The notes: generated by a model not told the origin, from the letters alone. Counted from the stretch's first letter, positions 7,644 to 15,778 are shown. The stretch: DNA of 21,770 nucleotides from an uncultured Eubacteriales bacterium (GCA_900557645.1 USSZ01000018.1:1-21770), one strand, 5' to 3'. Numbers and translations are program-made.

Positions 7644-7672
7644 TTGAAATATGTTTTTTAATGTGATATAAT
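7644..7672 (+). promoter_or_regulatory. Promoter of the B-repeat protein gene
   Basis: TTGAAA (7644-7649), a 17-base spacer, TATAAT (7667-7672). GGAGGGG (7684-7690) follows, unusually close to the ATG at 7693. Confidence 0.75.
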
Positions 7673-7692
7673 ATGATTAACGTGGAGGGGTT

Positions 7693-9279
7693 ATGTCTAA
7701 GTATTTGATTAAAATCTTATCTATTTGTGCATTTGTTATCCTGATTCCATTGATTATTGTCGGTTCTGCTTTATGTGTAACCGAAGCAATGGCATGCACA
7801 TTAAAAGTTCTTGATGGTGGAGTTGAAGGTGGCTATGGAACATCATCAAATGTTACTATTTTTATTGATAATGAAAAACAAGATACAAATGAAATCTCTG
7901 TAAAGAAAAATACTGAGGTTACTGTAACTTATGAAGGAATAGGCTATGACTTCGTTGGTTGGTATAACGGAAATTATGAAGAGATTGATAGAGAAAAAGA
8001 CCAAGCAGTAAATACATCAGTATCATATACTTTCTTTGTTAGAGGTAATACAACATTAACTGCAGTTAGAGATGTTAAGGAATATACTATAACTTATGCA
8101 GGAGTTATGGATGACGGCTCGGATGTAGTTATTGAAGAAGGTGAACAAGGCAAAACCTATAAATATGGTGAAGCACTTAAAACATTAGAACCTGTTGCTG
8201 GTGCAACTTTTGATGGTTGGTATGTTGTTAATTCTACTGATGTATCATCTTATAAAACAGCAACATTTGCAAATTCTGGTGAATATACTTTAAATCCAGC
8301 ATGGTCAAATCAAATGGTTATATCATATCAAGATAAAGATACTGGTTATGTTATTGCTCAAGATAGAGTAACCGAGCAATCATTAAGAAATTATCAACTT
8401 GTTGATTCTGAAGATTCAAGAGTTGTTGATTATCTTACAAATAAAAAGCCAGGATATGATTTTGTAAGTTGGGTTGATATTAATGGTGATGATGTTAAAG
8501 CAAATGAAATACCATTTACAGTAAATACTGAATATGTTATGTATATTTCACTCAGCGAAAGATCTTATAATATTACAGTTCAAAGAAGTGAAATCGATGA
8601 AACAACTGCAAATGTAACTTATAAAGTAAGCAGTGGATTCTCAAGTTATAATACTGAAAGAGAGGGATATAATTTTGTTGGTGTAAACTATAATGATACA
8701 CTTTACACTTATAATTCTGAAACTAATGATTATGTAAATAATGGTATATCTTTAGGAACTGTTCTTGTAAATGAAAATGCTTTGAATGTAAATGTTGTTG
8801 CTGTTTGGGAATGTGTTTATCCTGATTTCGCACTTTATATCAATGGTGTTTCAAATTATGAAATTGAAGGAATAGGACAAGGAAATTGGGAAGTATTTGG
8901 AAAAAATGGTGATGAATATACTATAATAAGTGATATTCAAAAAGCAGTTATGTTTGAAGATAAGGTAGGAGAAAATTATTACAACACTGATTCTGATGTT
9001 CTTGATCTTGCTTTTGGTGGATTTGAAGGAATTTATCGTCAAACAGGAATAGGAACTGGTGAGTATGAAGAAGTAACATTAAAAACTCCTCTTGAAACAG
9101 TTGAAATTAGAATAAATGATATTGCAAAACCAATTCCTCTTGGAATGGCAACTGGTGGAACAATAACATTTAATGATATATTCAATGCTATTCAATCTGA
9201 AATTGACAGTGGAGATTTAACACTTGATATAAGCACTATTTCAAAAATTAGTTTAACTTTCAATTTTGTATTAGCATAA
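7693..9279 (+). CDS. Secreted protein with InlB-like B-repeats, 528 aa
   Basis: Residues 1-36 look like a signal sequence: a short basic start, a hydrophobic core about 6-28 and small residues around AMAC (32-35), which could also act as a membrane anchor. The extracellular part carries repeats of the Listeria-Bacteroides (InlB B-repeat, Flg_new) type, each marked by a G-Y-x-F-x-G-W-like core: GYDFVGWY (84-91), ATFDGWYV (171-178), GYDFVSWV (254-261) and a weaker GYNFVGVNY near 335. The last 200 residues are polar and beta-like with no recognised fold. There is no LPXTG or choline-binding motif, so it is either released or held by the N-terminal segment. Such repeats occur in adhesins and surface proteins of Bacillota. 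It is monocistronic, with its own promoter and terminator. Confidence 0.82.
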   Translation: MSKYLIKILSICAFVILIPLIIVGSALCVTEAMACTLKVLDGGVEGGYGTSSNVTIFIDNEKQDTNEISVKKNTEVTVTYEGIGYDFVGWYNGNYEEIDREKDQAVNTSVSYTFFVRGNTTLTAVRDVKEYTITYAGVMDDGSDVVIEEGEQGKTYKYGEALKTLEPVAGATFDGWYVVNSTDVSSYKTATFANSGEYTLNPAWSNQMVISYQDKDTGYVIAQDRVTEQSLRNYQLVDSEDSRVVDYLTNKKPGYDFVSWVDINGDDVKANEIPFTVNTEYVMYISLSERSYNITVQRSEIDETTANVTYKVSSGFSSYNTEREGYNFVGVNYNDTLYTYNSETNDYVNNGISLGTVLVNENALNVNVVAVWECVYPDFALYINGVSNYEIEGIGQGNWEVFGKNGDEYTIISDIQKAVMFEDKVGENYYNTDSDVLDLAFGGFEGIYRQTGIGTGEYEEVTLKTPLETVEIRINDIAKPIPLGMATGGTITFNDIFNAIQSEIDSGDLTLDISTISKISLTFNFVLA

Positions 9280-9290
9280 TTTAAAAATCA

Positions 9291-9317
9291 AAAGGCACTC
9301 TTTAAGAGTGTCTTTTT
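9291..9317 (+). terminator. Intrinsic terminator after the B-repeat protein
   Basis: GGCACTC (9294-9300) pairs with GAGTGTC (9306-9312), with one G-T pair, loop TTTAA and a T5 tail. Confidence 0.9.
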
Positions 9318-9438
9318 ATATTGATAAAAGTTTTCAATTATTTTAAATTTTATTTATTTTTTAGTTATTAAAAATAATAAGGCAAGGTGTATAAAAATTA
9401 TTAAAAAGAGATAATTGATTGTATTTTAAATAAATTTA

Positions 9439-9447
9439 TGTTAAAAT
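9439..9447 (+). promoter_or_regulatory. Extended -10 promoter abutting the engB start codon
   Basis: TG (9439-9440), one base, TAAAAT (9442-9447). Transcription would begin at about 9453-9455, on the ATG at 9454. No Shine-Dalgarno sequence fits between, so the message may be leaderless. Confidence 0.6.
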
Positions 9448-9453
9448 CATTTT

Positions 9454-10044
9454 ATGAATATAAAGAGTGCTGTTTATAAAACAAGTGTTGTTAGTGAAGA
9501 TAAAATTTTATATGATGGTATGCCGGAATTTGCTTTCGTAGGTAGAAGTAATGTAGGTAAATCTTCTTTAATCAATAATCTTACGAATAATAAAAATCTT
9601 GCAAAAGCGTCTTCTACTCCGGGTAAAACAAAAATGATTAATTATTTTGTTATTAATAATCAGTTTAAATTTGTTGATTTGCCAGGGTATGGCTTTGCAA
9701 AAGTTGGAAAATCTCACTTAAATATTTGGTCAAGTTTGATTGATGTTTATTTGAAACATTCAAATGATCTCCAAACAGTTTTTGTTCTGTTAGATATAAG
9801 GCATATTCCTTCAGAACAAGACAGACAAATGATTGAATATCTTGTTTATAATAATTTACCTTTTATGGTTATTGCTACTAAGGCTGATAAAATCGCAAAA
9901 AGTAAGATTAAGGCTTATTTAGATGTTATTGTTAAAACATTAAATATAAGACAAGAAATGATTATAGTAAGCAGTAGTCAAACAGGCTTTGGAAAAGATA
10001 AAATTTTAAATTATATAGAAAACAAATTGGAAGCAGTGTTATGA
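9454..10044 (+). CDS. engB: Ribosome biogenesis GTPase EngB (YsxC/YihA)
   Basis: A TRAFAC-class GTPase that assists assembly of the large ribosomal subunit. The motifs are complete: G1 GRSNVGKS (30-37), the G2 threonine in STPGKT (T55), G3 DLPGYG (75-80), G4 TKAD (142-145) and a G5-like SSS near 174. The length of 196 residues matches the family, and the N-terminus aligns with the usual spacing before G1, so ATG 9454 is the right start although no ribosome binding site precedes it. It ends in TGA overlapping the ATG of the rRNA methyltransferase by four bases, so the two are translationally coupled and both serve ribosome assembly. It is the only gene here seen to end in TGA; a TAG follows directly. 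Confidence 0.97.
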   Translation: MNIKSAVYKTSVVSEDKILYDGMPEFAFVGRSNVGKSSLINNLTNNKNLAKASSTPGKTKMINYFVINNQFKFVDLPGYGFAKVGKSHLNIWSSLIDVYLKHSNDLQTVFVLLDIRHIPSEQDRQMIEYLVYNNLPFMVIATKADKIAKSKIKAYLDVIVKTLNIRQEMIIVSSSQTGFGKDKILNYIENKLEAVL

Positions 10045-11285
10045 TAGAAAACAATAAAATTTTTAATGCTACAGTTACTGGATATGGTTATGATGGAGAA
10101 GGAGTCTGCCGACTTGATGGCAAAGTTTGTTTTGTTCGTTATGTATTGAAAGATGAAGAAATTTCTTTCAAAATTTGTAGTGAAAAATCATCTTTTTGTA
10201 AGGGAGAAGTTTTAAAAGTTTTAAAAGCAAGTTCTTTAAGAGAGATGCCTCCTTGTCCTTATTTTTCAAAATGTGGAGGTTGTGCTTATCAACATACTTC
10301 TTATCAAAATGAATTATTAATAAAAAAAGAATTATTAAAAAATCAGTTTAAAAAAGTTGGATATTTTGGCGAGATAAAAGTTTTTCCAAGTTCAAAACAA
10401 TATGGATACAGAAATAAAATAAAACTTTTTGTTGAGAAAGGCAAAATAGGGCTTAAAAAAAGTGAAAGTAATAAAATTATAGATATTGAAAAATGTTTGT
10501 TGGTAGATACTCTAATTAATCATGCTATTCCTAAAATAAAAACGTTTGTGGCTGCACAAAATTTATATGATGAAATTCAAGAAGTTGTATTAAGACAAGA
10601 AAATCAATTTTGTTTAATTAATTTTGTTATGAAAAATAATATTTTAATAAATTTTCAAGGATTATATTTGATATTGGGGTCGGAATATGGCATATATCAA
10701 ACTTTTAAAAAACAAACTGTTCATAAAATAGGACAAAAGTTTTTATACGCAAATGAACTTGGATTAAAAGCAAAATTTAATGTTAAATCATTCCATCAAG
10801 TTAATAAATATTTGACTGAAGAATTGTATAATGCTGTGATAGACTCAATAGTAGGAGATAGTGTAGTTAATTGTTATAGTGGAGCAGGAGTCTTAAGTGG
10901 GGTGATATCCAAACATTGTTCAAGAGTTGTTGGTGTCGAACTTGGGAAAGAAGAGCATTTAGATGCAGAGAATATGAAAGAAGAAAATGGGCTTTTCAAT
11001 CTTTTAAATATAAATGGAGATTGTTCAAAGATATTATATAATTTAGATGAAGATTTTGATACAATTATAGTTGATCCACCTCGTGGAGGACTTGAAAAAA
11101 ATGTTATTCAAAGTATTGATGAGTCTATGAGCAAAAGAGTAATTTACATTTCATGTAATAGTGCTACATTAGTGCGTGATTTAGGACTACTTAAAAATTT
11201 TGAAATTTATAAAGTTTCTTTATATGATATGTTTGCTAGAACGGGAGAATATGAAACATTAGTTATTTTGAATAGAAAAATATAA
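10041..11285 (+). CDS. rlmD: 23S rRNA (uracil-5-)-methyltransferase, RumA/TrmA family
   Basis: An S-adenosylmethionine-dependent enzyme that makes 5-methyluridine in rRNA. A TRAM-like RNA-binding domain (about 1-62) comes first. Cysteines C72, C78, C81 and C152 match the ligands of the family's [4Fe-4S] cluster. The methyltransferase core has FHQVN (251-255), the SAM loop NCYSGAG (277-283), DPPRGG (345-350), the nucleophile C372 in YISCN and the likely general base E405 in TGEYETL. At 414 residues it is slightly shorter than the roughly 450 typical. Low-GC bacteria carry RlmD-like enzymes that may modify one or two sites (RlmCD), so the exact uridine is uncertain. It overlaps engB by four bases (ATGA). 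Confidence 0.92.
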   Translation: MIENNKIFNATVTGYGYDGEGVCRLDGKVCFVRYVLKDEEISFKICSEKSSFCKGEVLKVLKASSLREMPPCPYFSKCGGCAYQHTSYQNELLIKKELLKNQFKKVGYFGEIKVFPSSKQYGYRNKIKLFVEKGKIGLKKSESNKIIDIEKCLLVDTLINHAIPKIKTFVAAQNLYDEIQEVVLRQENQFCLINFVMKNNILINFQGLYLILGSEYGIYQTFKKQTVHKIGQKFLYANELGLKAKFNVKSFHQVNKYLTEELYNAVIDSIVGDSVVNCYSGAGVLSGVISKHCSRVVGVELGKEEHLDAENMKEENGLFNLLNINGDCSKILYNLDEDFDTIIVDPPRGGLEKNVIQSIDESMSKRVIYISCNSATLVRDLGLLKNFEIYKVSLYDMFARTGEYETLVILNRKI

Positions 11286-11320
11286 ATTTTAACTTTTAAT
11301 TGCTGTTTTTTGAATATTTA

Positions 11321-11329
11321 TGTTATAAT
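11321..11329 (+). promoter_or_regulatory. Extended -10 promoter for the 11399 gene
   Basis: TG (11321-11322), one base, TATAAT (11324-11329). The -35 is poor (TTGCTG, 11300-11305, 18-base spacing). The leader would be about 60 bases. Confidence 0.55.
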
Positions 11330-11398
11330 ATTTTAGAATAAAAAAATAGGTATTTCTAAAAAATAATATTAAAATACTTCATTTTGGAGGATAAAATT

Positions 11399-11965
11399 AT
11401 GGATAGAATTGTGAAAAGACCAGAATTTGTTGATTATCAAGAGGCTTTAGATACTTTTACTGAATGGCGAAAAGAACTTAATACTTGTATTGATGAACAA
11501 CCAGAATCTTTTAAGGATATGTTTTCGGCAGTTAAATATATGGCTGCAAGTGAAAATACTATTGCTATGGATGTTTTAGCATATTATTATAAAACGGGAG
11601 TTCCTCAACTTTTACCAGAAAATTATATGAGATATATTGAATGGGAACTTATAGCAGCAGCAAGAGGAAATGAACTTGCGATTGAAAAAGTTCAGTTCTT
11701 AATTGGATATGGTTGTGATGAAATTATTGAAAGTGAAGATTTTGAAATAATTAAATATAAGAATGATATTGATGATTATAATGTTTTATATGTTACCGGA
11801 AAAGCACTTTCAAAAATAATTGTTAGAGATTATTTAAAAGCATTCCCTATCGATCTATATAATGCCGAAGATGATTTTAAACCTTATAAACAAGAAGATT
11901 TTATCAATTTAAGGAAAATCATTGATCAAGCAGTTCCAAAGACTATTGAATATCTTAAATCTTAA
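11399..11965 (+). CDS. Hypothetical protein with one Sel1-like repeat, 188 aa
   Basis: The ATG at 11399 is preferred: GGAGG (11386-11390) sits eight bases upstream. An in-frame TTG at 11384 overlaps that ribosome binding site and is unlikely to be used. Residues about 54-95 resemble a Sel1-type alpha-hairpin repeat, with AMDVLAYYYKTG followed by a spacer and then YIEWELIAAARGNELAIEKV, the usual A-x-LA-x-YY-x-G...AA-x-GN-x-A pattern. The rest is helical and acidic with no membrane segment. Sel1-like repeats generally serve protein-protein contact; the partner is unknown. Its 3' end overlaps the converging minus-strand gene by 11 bases, with no terminator between. Confidence 0.72.
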   Translation: MDRIVKRPEFVDYQEALDTFTEWRKELNTCIDEQPESFKDMFSAVKYMAASENTIAMDVLAYYYKTGVPQLLPENYMRYIEWELIAAARGNELAIEKVQFLIGYGCDEIIESEDFEIIKYKNDIDDYNVLYVTGKALSKIIVRDYLKAFPIDLYNAEDDFKPYKQEDFINLRKIIDQAVPKTIEYLKS

Positions 11966-12407
11966 CATTAAAAATCTGTTGCATGGTTGAAAGTCTTGCA
12001 TTTATGATATTATTTATTTCATATTCAAAACTTGATTGCTGACTTAAGGTGATCAAGTTTTTTATTAATAAACTTTCAAGTCCTACAAATTCCAAAAAGC
12101 AACTTGTTTTGTCAGCCATAATAGTGCAATGAATTAATGGTTCGGTATGATCAAAAATAATACGTAATTTTTTAATTTGCCTATCAGTTAAACTATACAT
12201 CCTAGTTGTATTTAAAAATCCACCCATTTTAAATAAGCAACTTTTTATTTTAGACAGACAATCAAAGGTTTCATTAATAAGTTGTCGATTTTTTTCATTG
12301 TCAACTTGGATAATCATAAAACCTTTTTGTTTTAATGCATCAGTATATGCTTTAGCCATTGTTTCATATTCAGAGATATTTAATAATTGTTCATCATTAT
12401 AATTCAT
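11955..12407 (-). CDS. Hypothetical protein, 150 aa
   Basis: No family is recognised. The protein is soluble and of mixed alpha/beta character: an N-terminal helix (about 8-28), a strand KGFMIIQVDN (28-37), helices around 40-60, and a C-terminal helical part from about 108. It has four cysteines (about residues 49, 57, 93 and 103) that are not in a pattern suggesting a metal site. The start is supported by AGAGGG about six bases upstream on the minus strand. It runs against the Sel1-like gene and overlaps its end by 11 bases, so the two transcripts are antisense at their tails. No clear promoter was found. Confidence 0.7.
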   Translation of the reverse strand: MNYNDEQLLNISEYETMAKAYTDALKQKGFMIIQVDNEKNRQLINETFDCLSKIKSCLFKMGGFLNTTRMYSLTDRQIKKLRIIFDHTEPLIHCTIMADKTSCFLEFVGLESLLIKNLITLSQQSSFEYEINNIINARLSTMQQIFNVKI

Positions 12408-12489
12408 AAACAGCCCTCTAGATTATTTATGATTTATTTTATAATTTTGTAACAAAAAATGAGATAATGAAAGAAAATAAAAAATTTTA

Positions 12490-12518
12490 TTGATAAAAAA
12501 AATAATTTATTATATAAT
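12490..12518 (+). promoter_or_regulatory. Promoter candidate for tRNA-Arg
   Basis: TTGATA (12490-12495), a 17-base spacer, TATAAT (12513-12518). The start near 12525 would give a precursor with a 5' leader of about 73 bases. Confidence 0.6.
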
Positions 12519-12597
12519 TAAATAGTAATTATTAAAATTGTTTTTCTTATTATTTCTACAACAGTATTTAATAATTATTATATTTATTAATCATAAT

Positions 12598-12672
12598 GCG
12601 TCTATGGTGAAGTGGATATCACAATCGACTTCGGATCGATTATCGAGGGTTCGAGTCCTTCTAGACGCACCA
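12598..12672 (+). tRNA. tRNA-Arg (anticodon TCG)
   Basis: The acceptor GCGTCTA pairs with TAGACGC; the D arm is GTGA/TCAC. The anticodon stem ATCGA/TCGAT encloses CTTCGGA, giving anticodon TCG. The T arm GAGGG/CCTTC has loop TTCGAGT. Discriminator A and an encoded CCA (12670-12672) end the gene. Confidence 0.96.
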
Positions 12673-12748
12673 AAAATAATTTGATTATTGTTTCAGATGA
12701 AAAGTTAAACTTTGTTTTTTTTAAAAAAGGTAGAATTAGAATTTAATA

Positions 12749-12874
12749 GTGAAAAAAGTTGTAGTTTCTGAAAGTGCAAGTTTGCAAACCGAATTAAAAG
12801 ATTTAGTTGAAAATTTAAAAAATAAATATATTGTTTTAGATTACCCTAAGGCAATAAGTATTGAAATTTTTTAG
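12749..12874 (+). CDS. Small ORF, 41 aa, possibly a truncated gene remnant
   Basis: A GTG-initiated frame reads as a folded N-terminus: strand KKVVVSES, an amphipathic helix SLQTELKDLVENLKNK, strand YIVLDYPKA, then stops. This resembles, from memory only, the N-terminus of nucleoside 2-deoxyribosyltransferase-like proteins of Bacillota, which would be about 130 residues or more; if so, this is a remnant cut off after the second strand. There is no close ribosome binding site; AAAAGG lies about 18 bases upstream. It could equally be a genuine small protein read from the tRNA-Arg transcript. A terminator follows 11 bases after the stop. Confidence 0.35.
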   Translation: MKKVVVSESASLQTELKDLVENLKNKYIVLDYPKAISIEIF

Positions 12875-12884
12875 AATATTTATT

Positions 12885-12915
12885 AAATAGTGGTAAATTC
12901 CCCACTATTTTTTAT
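12885..12915 (+). terminator. Intrinsic terminator after tRNA-Arg and the small ORF
   Basis: AATAGTGG (12886-12893) pairs perfectly with CCACTATT (12902-12909), with an 8-base loop and a T-run. A weaker hairpin with T8 lies nearer the tRNA (about 12700-12722). Confidence 0.85.
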
Positions 12916-12947
12916 TTACTAATTTGATTGTTATTTTATTTTAATTA

Positions 12948-12976
12948 TTAACTTTTTTTAATTATTATTGTATAAT
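12948..12976 (+). promoter_or_regulatory. Promoter candidate for the Sua5 gene
   Basis: TATAAT (12971-12976) with a weak TTAACT (12948-12953) at 17-base spacing. The leader would be about 13 bases, holding AGGAG. Confidence 0.55.
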
Positions 12977-12995
12977 ACTATTTACAGGAGAAAAA

Positions 12996-13994
12996 ATGGA
13001 AACTAAAATTTTAAAGCCAAATAAAGAAACGTTTATGTTGGCAAGTGAATTAATTAATCAAGGGGAAGTTGTTGCGTTCCCAACTGAAACGGTCTATGGA
13101 CTTGGTGCTGATGCTACAAATGCTGTTGCCGTTGAAAAAATTTTTATCGCAAAGGGTAGGCCTAATGATAATCCTTTAATTGTTCATTTAGCGAATAAGG
13201 AAGATATTGAAAAATATGTTTTAATGTTAAGTGATTTAGAAAGGGATATAATTAACGTTTTTATGCCAGGTCCTATTAGTTTAGTTTTAAAAAAGAAAGA
13301 TAATATTCCTTCCGTTGTAACAGCAGGTGGAGATACTGTTGCTATAAGAATTCCAGAGAATGAAGTTGCTAGAAATTTTATTAGATTTTGTAGAAAACCT
13401 ATTTGTGCACCTAGTGCAAATACATCTAAAAGACCAAGTCCAACCATTGCAATGCATGTTTATGATGATATGAAAGGTAAAATCCCTTTAATTATTGATG
13501 GAGGTCAAACAACTGTCGGAATTGAAAGCACTGTTGTTAAAGTTGTAAACAATGAAGTTTACATTTTAAGACCTGGGAAAATTTCTAAAGAAACATTGCA
13601 AAACAAATTAAATTGTATTGTTCACGAAAAAGTAATATCAACAAGCACAGTTGTGGAAAGTCCTGGAACAAAGTATACTCATTATAAACCTAATTGTGAT
13701 ATGATTTTGGTTAAAAATAATATTATTGACAATGTAAAACAACTATATTTAGAAAATATTAATAAAGGCAAAAAGGTTATAATTTTTTGTAAACAGGCTG
13801 ATTTTAATTATTATTCAGGAATGAATGTTGTTTGTTTGGGTGTGGATTCTGATGAAGCAAGTCATAATTTATTTAAGTTTTTAAGGGAATATGAAAAAAA
13901 TGATTTAATAATTGCAGAATATTTTGATAATGGCAGTATGGTTGAAGGGCTGTTTAATCGTATGAGCAAATCTTGTTCTGGTAATATCATTTAA
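12996..13994 (+). CDS. ywlC: L-threonylcarbamoyladenylate synthase, Sua5/YwlC type
   Basis: This enzyme makes threonylcarbamoyl-AMP from threonine, bicarbonate and ATP, the donor for the universal t6A modification at position 37 of tRNAs reading ANN codons. The YrdC-like domain (about 10-200) shows FPTETVYGLGADA (28-40), KGRPNDNPLIVH (53-64), APSANTS (138-144) and GIESTVV (175-181). A linker with SPGTKYTHYKP (222-232) leads to the C-terminal Sua5 domain (to 332), so this is the long two-domain form rather than the short TsaC form. AGGAG lies six bases before the ATG. None of the other t6A genes (tsaB, tsaD, tsaE) is nearby. It is probably transcribed alone. Confidence 0.95.
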   Translation: METKILKPNKETFMLASELINQGEVVAFPTETVYGLGADATNAVAVEKIFIAKGRPNDNPLIVHLANKEDIEKYVLMLSDLERDIINVFMPGPISLVLKKKDNIPSVVTAGGDTVAIRIPENEVARNFIRFCRKPICAPSANTSKRPSPTIAMHVYDDMKGKIPLIIDGGQTTVGIESTVVKVVNNEVYILRPGKISKETLQNKLNCIVHEKVISTSTVVESPGTKYTHYKPNCDMILVKNNIIDNVKQLYLENINKGKKVIIFCKQADFNYYSGMNVVCLGVDSDEASHNLFKFLREYEKNDLIIAEYFDNGSMVEGLFNRMSKSCSGNII

Positions 13995-14083
13995 TAAAAA
14001 TTTTAATTTCTTTTATTGGGTTTTAAATGGAACTTAATTTATTTCTTCATATAAAATATTTGAAATTTTTATATTTCATATCT

Positions 14084-14112
14084 TTGCAATGTGAAAATTT
14101 TTATGTTATAAT
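14084..14112 (+). promoter_or_regulatory. Upstream promoter of the dehydrogenase-flavodoxin operon
   Basis: TTGCAA (14084-14089), a 17-base spacer, TATAAT (14107-14112) with an extended-10 TG at 14104-14105. It would give a leader of about 94 bases. Confidence 0.65.
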
Positions 14113-14141
14113 TTAATTGTCAAATTTTCTATCAAACAAAA

Positions 14142-14169
14142 TTGACCTACAAATTAAAAATAATATTAT
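14142..14169 (+). promoter_or_regulatory. Second, downstream promoter candidate of the same operon
   Basis: TTGACC (14142-14147), a 16-base spacer, TATTAT (14164-14169). The start would be near 14176, leaving AAGGAG inside a short leader. Confidence 0.45.
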
Positions 14170-14212
14170 TTTTAAATGTATGATAATTTGAAAATTACAA
14201 GGAGATTGATAA

Positions 14213-15772
14213 ATGATAGTTGCATTGACTGGTATTACTGGCAATATGGGGCAGGCAGTTTTACAACAAATAGTTAAAAATAAACAAATTGAAAAATTTA
14301 GATTTTTAGTTTTAGAAGATGATAAAAGAATTAATAAATTATTAAAAAAATATAAAGATTACAAAGATAAATTTGAAATTATTTATGGTAATATTGCAAA
14401 TAAAGAAAAGTGTAGACAACTTGTAGAAAATAGTGATTATGTAATAAATATGGCTGCAGTTATTCCACCACATTCTGATCAACAGCCTATTAAGGCCATT
14501 GAGTGTAATGAAATTGGTGTTAATGTTTTGGTAAGCGAAATTGAAAAGTTAGAAAATAAACAACCTAAATTTATACATATTTCAACGGTTGCTTTATATG
14601 GCAATAGAAATTATAAGCATCCATGGGCTAGAGTAGGAGACCCATTGCTTGTTAGCCCATTTGATATTTATTCAGCAACTAAACTCCGAGGAGAGTTTAG
14701 AGTTTTAGAATCAAGCATTAAACATTGGGCTATATTAAGACAAACTGCAATGCTTCATAGCAATATGCTTGCTGATAATATGAGCGATGGTCTTATGTTT
14801 CATACTTGTTTTAATGCACCTTTAGAGTGGGTAACAGCACATGATAGTGGAGTGCTTATAGCAAACATTTTAAAGAAAGATTTAACTGAAGATTTGTCAA
14901 AGGTTTTCTGGAAGAAATGTTTTAATATTTCAGGTGGCGAAAGAAATTGCAGAACAGGTTATGATATTTTAAATGATGGTTTTGGAATTATTGGTGGTGG
15001 CGTCAAGGACTTTTTCAGACCTGATTTTAATGCTGTAAGAAATTTCCATGGTCTTTGGTTTTATGATGGAGATGAACTTGAAAAACTTTTTTCATATCAA
15101 AGTCAAAGTATTGATGATTTTTGGAAAGAATTTATAAAACAACATACCTATTTTAAGGCAGGTAAAATAGTTCCTAAATCTGTTATTAGAAAACTTATTA
15201 TTGAAAGATTATTTAAAGATAAAAATTCTCCTAAATATTGGCTTAAACATGAAGATACACCTCGTTTAATTGCTTATTTTGGTAAAAATGGTGCATCAGA
15301 TTATTTTAAAATTGGTAGCGATTGGAACAATTTTCATCTGTTAGTTGAGAATAAAGATGAAAATGGGGAATTTATTGATTATGAAAAATTGAGAATAAAG
15401 CAAAATGCAAAATTGATAGATTATAAATTTGATATAAATAAAAATGTTGAAGATATAAATAAAAAAGATTTAAAAGCAGTTGCAAAAGCCCATGGAGGAC
15501 AATTATTGTCTAGAGATTATTCTGGTGATATTTATCAAAAACTTAAGTGGGTGAATCAAGATGGTGAAGAATTTGAAGCATCTGCATATTCTGTTTTAAT
15601 GGCAGGACATTGGATTAATAAGACCTATTCAACAAACTGTTGGGAATTTGATTCTTTGTCAAAAAATGATGAAATTTATGCCCAAATTTGGTATGATTCT
15701 CATGATAGTGATGAAAACTTTTTATATTACTTCGACAATGAATTTAACGCACATATTAATAAAAGGGATTAA
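14213..15772 (+). CDS. NAD(P)-dependent epimerase/dehydratase-like protein with extra C-terminal domain, 519 aa
   Basis: The N-terminal half is an extended short-chain dehydrogenase. The nucleotide-binding loop is GITGNMG (7-13), a conserved NMAA-type strand end lies at about 79-82, S124 is in HISTVALYG, and the catalytic pair Y153/K157 is in YSATK. Such enzymes oxidise, epimerise or reduce sugars and other alcohols; the substrate is unknown. Ordinary members have 300-350 residues. Here about 170 further residues (from about 345) contain Trp/Tyr-rich segments and no motif I recognise. AAGGAG lies eight bases upstream of the ATG. The flavodoxin-ferredoxin gene starts six bases after the stop, so the pair probably works together in a redox step. 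Confidence 0.87.
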   Translation: MIVALTGITGNMGQAVLQQIVKNKQIEKFRFLVLEDDKRINKLLKKYKDYKDKFEIIYGNIANKEKCRQLVENSDYVINMAAVIPPHSDQQPIKAIECNEIGVNVLVSEIEKLENKQPKFIHISTVALYGNRNYKHPWARVGDPLLVSPFDIYSATKLRGEFRVLESSIKHWAILRQTAMLHSNMLADNMSDGLMFHTCFNAPLEWVTAHDSGVLIANILKKDLTEDLSKVFWKKCFNISGGERNCRTGYDILNDGFGIIGGGVKDFFRPDFNAVRNFHGLWFYDGDELEKLFSYQSQSIDDFWKEFIKQHTYFKAGKIVPKSVIRKLIIERLFKDKNSPKYWLKHEDTPRLIAYFGKNGASDYFKIGSDWNNFHLLVENKDENGEFIDYEKLRIKQNAKLIDYKFDINKNVEDINKKDLKAVAKAHGGQLLSRDYSGDIYQKLKWVNQDGEEFEASAYSVLMAGHWINKTYSTNCWEFDSLSKNDEIYAQIWYDSHDSDENFLYYFDNEFNAHINKRD

Positions 15773-15778
15773 TTACAA

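Noticed and set aside
10036..10052. Use of TGA as tryptophan (Mollicutes code)
   Set aside because: engB ends at TGA in the family-typical place; the TAG right after means this stop alone does not decide it, but the tryptophans checked are all TGG and other signals fit the standard code.
11384..11398. TTG start giving a 193-residue version of the Sel1-like protein
   Set aside because: The TTG overlaps the GGAGG that serves the ATG at 11399.
13184..13447. Minus-strand 87-codon frame
   Set aside because: Lies wholly inside the well-supported Sua5 gene on the other strand.
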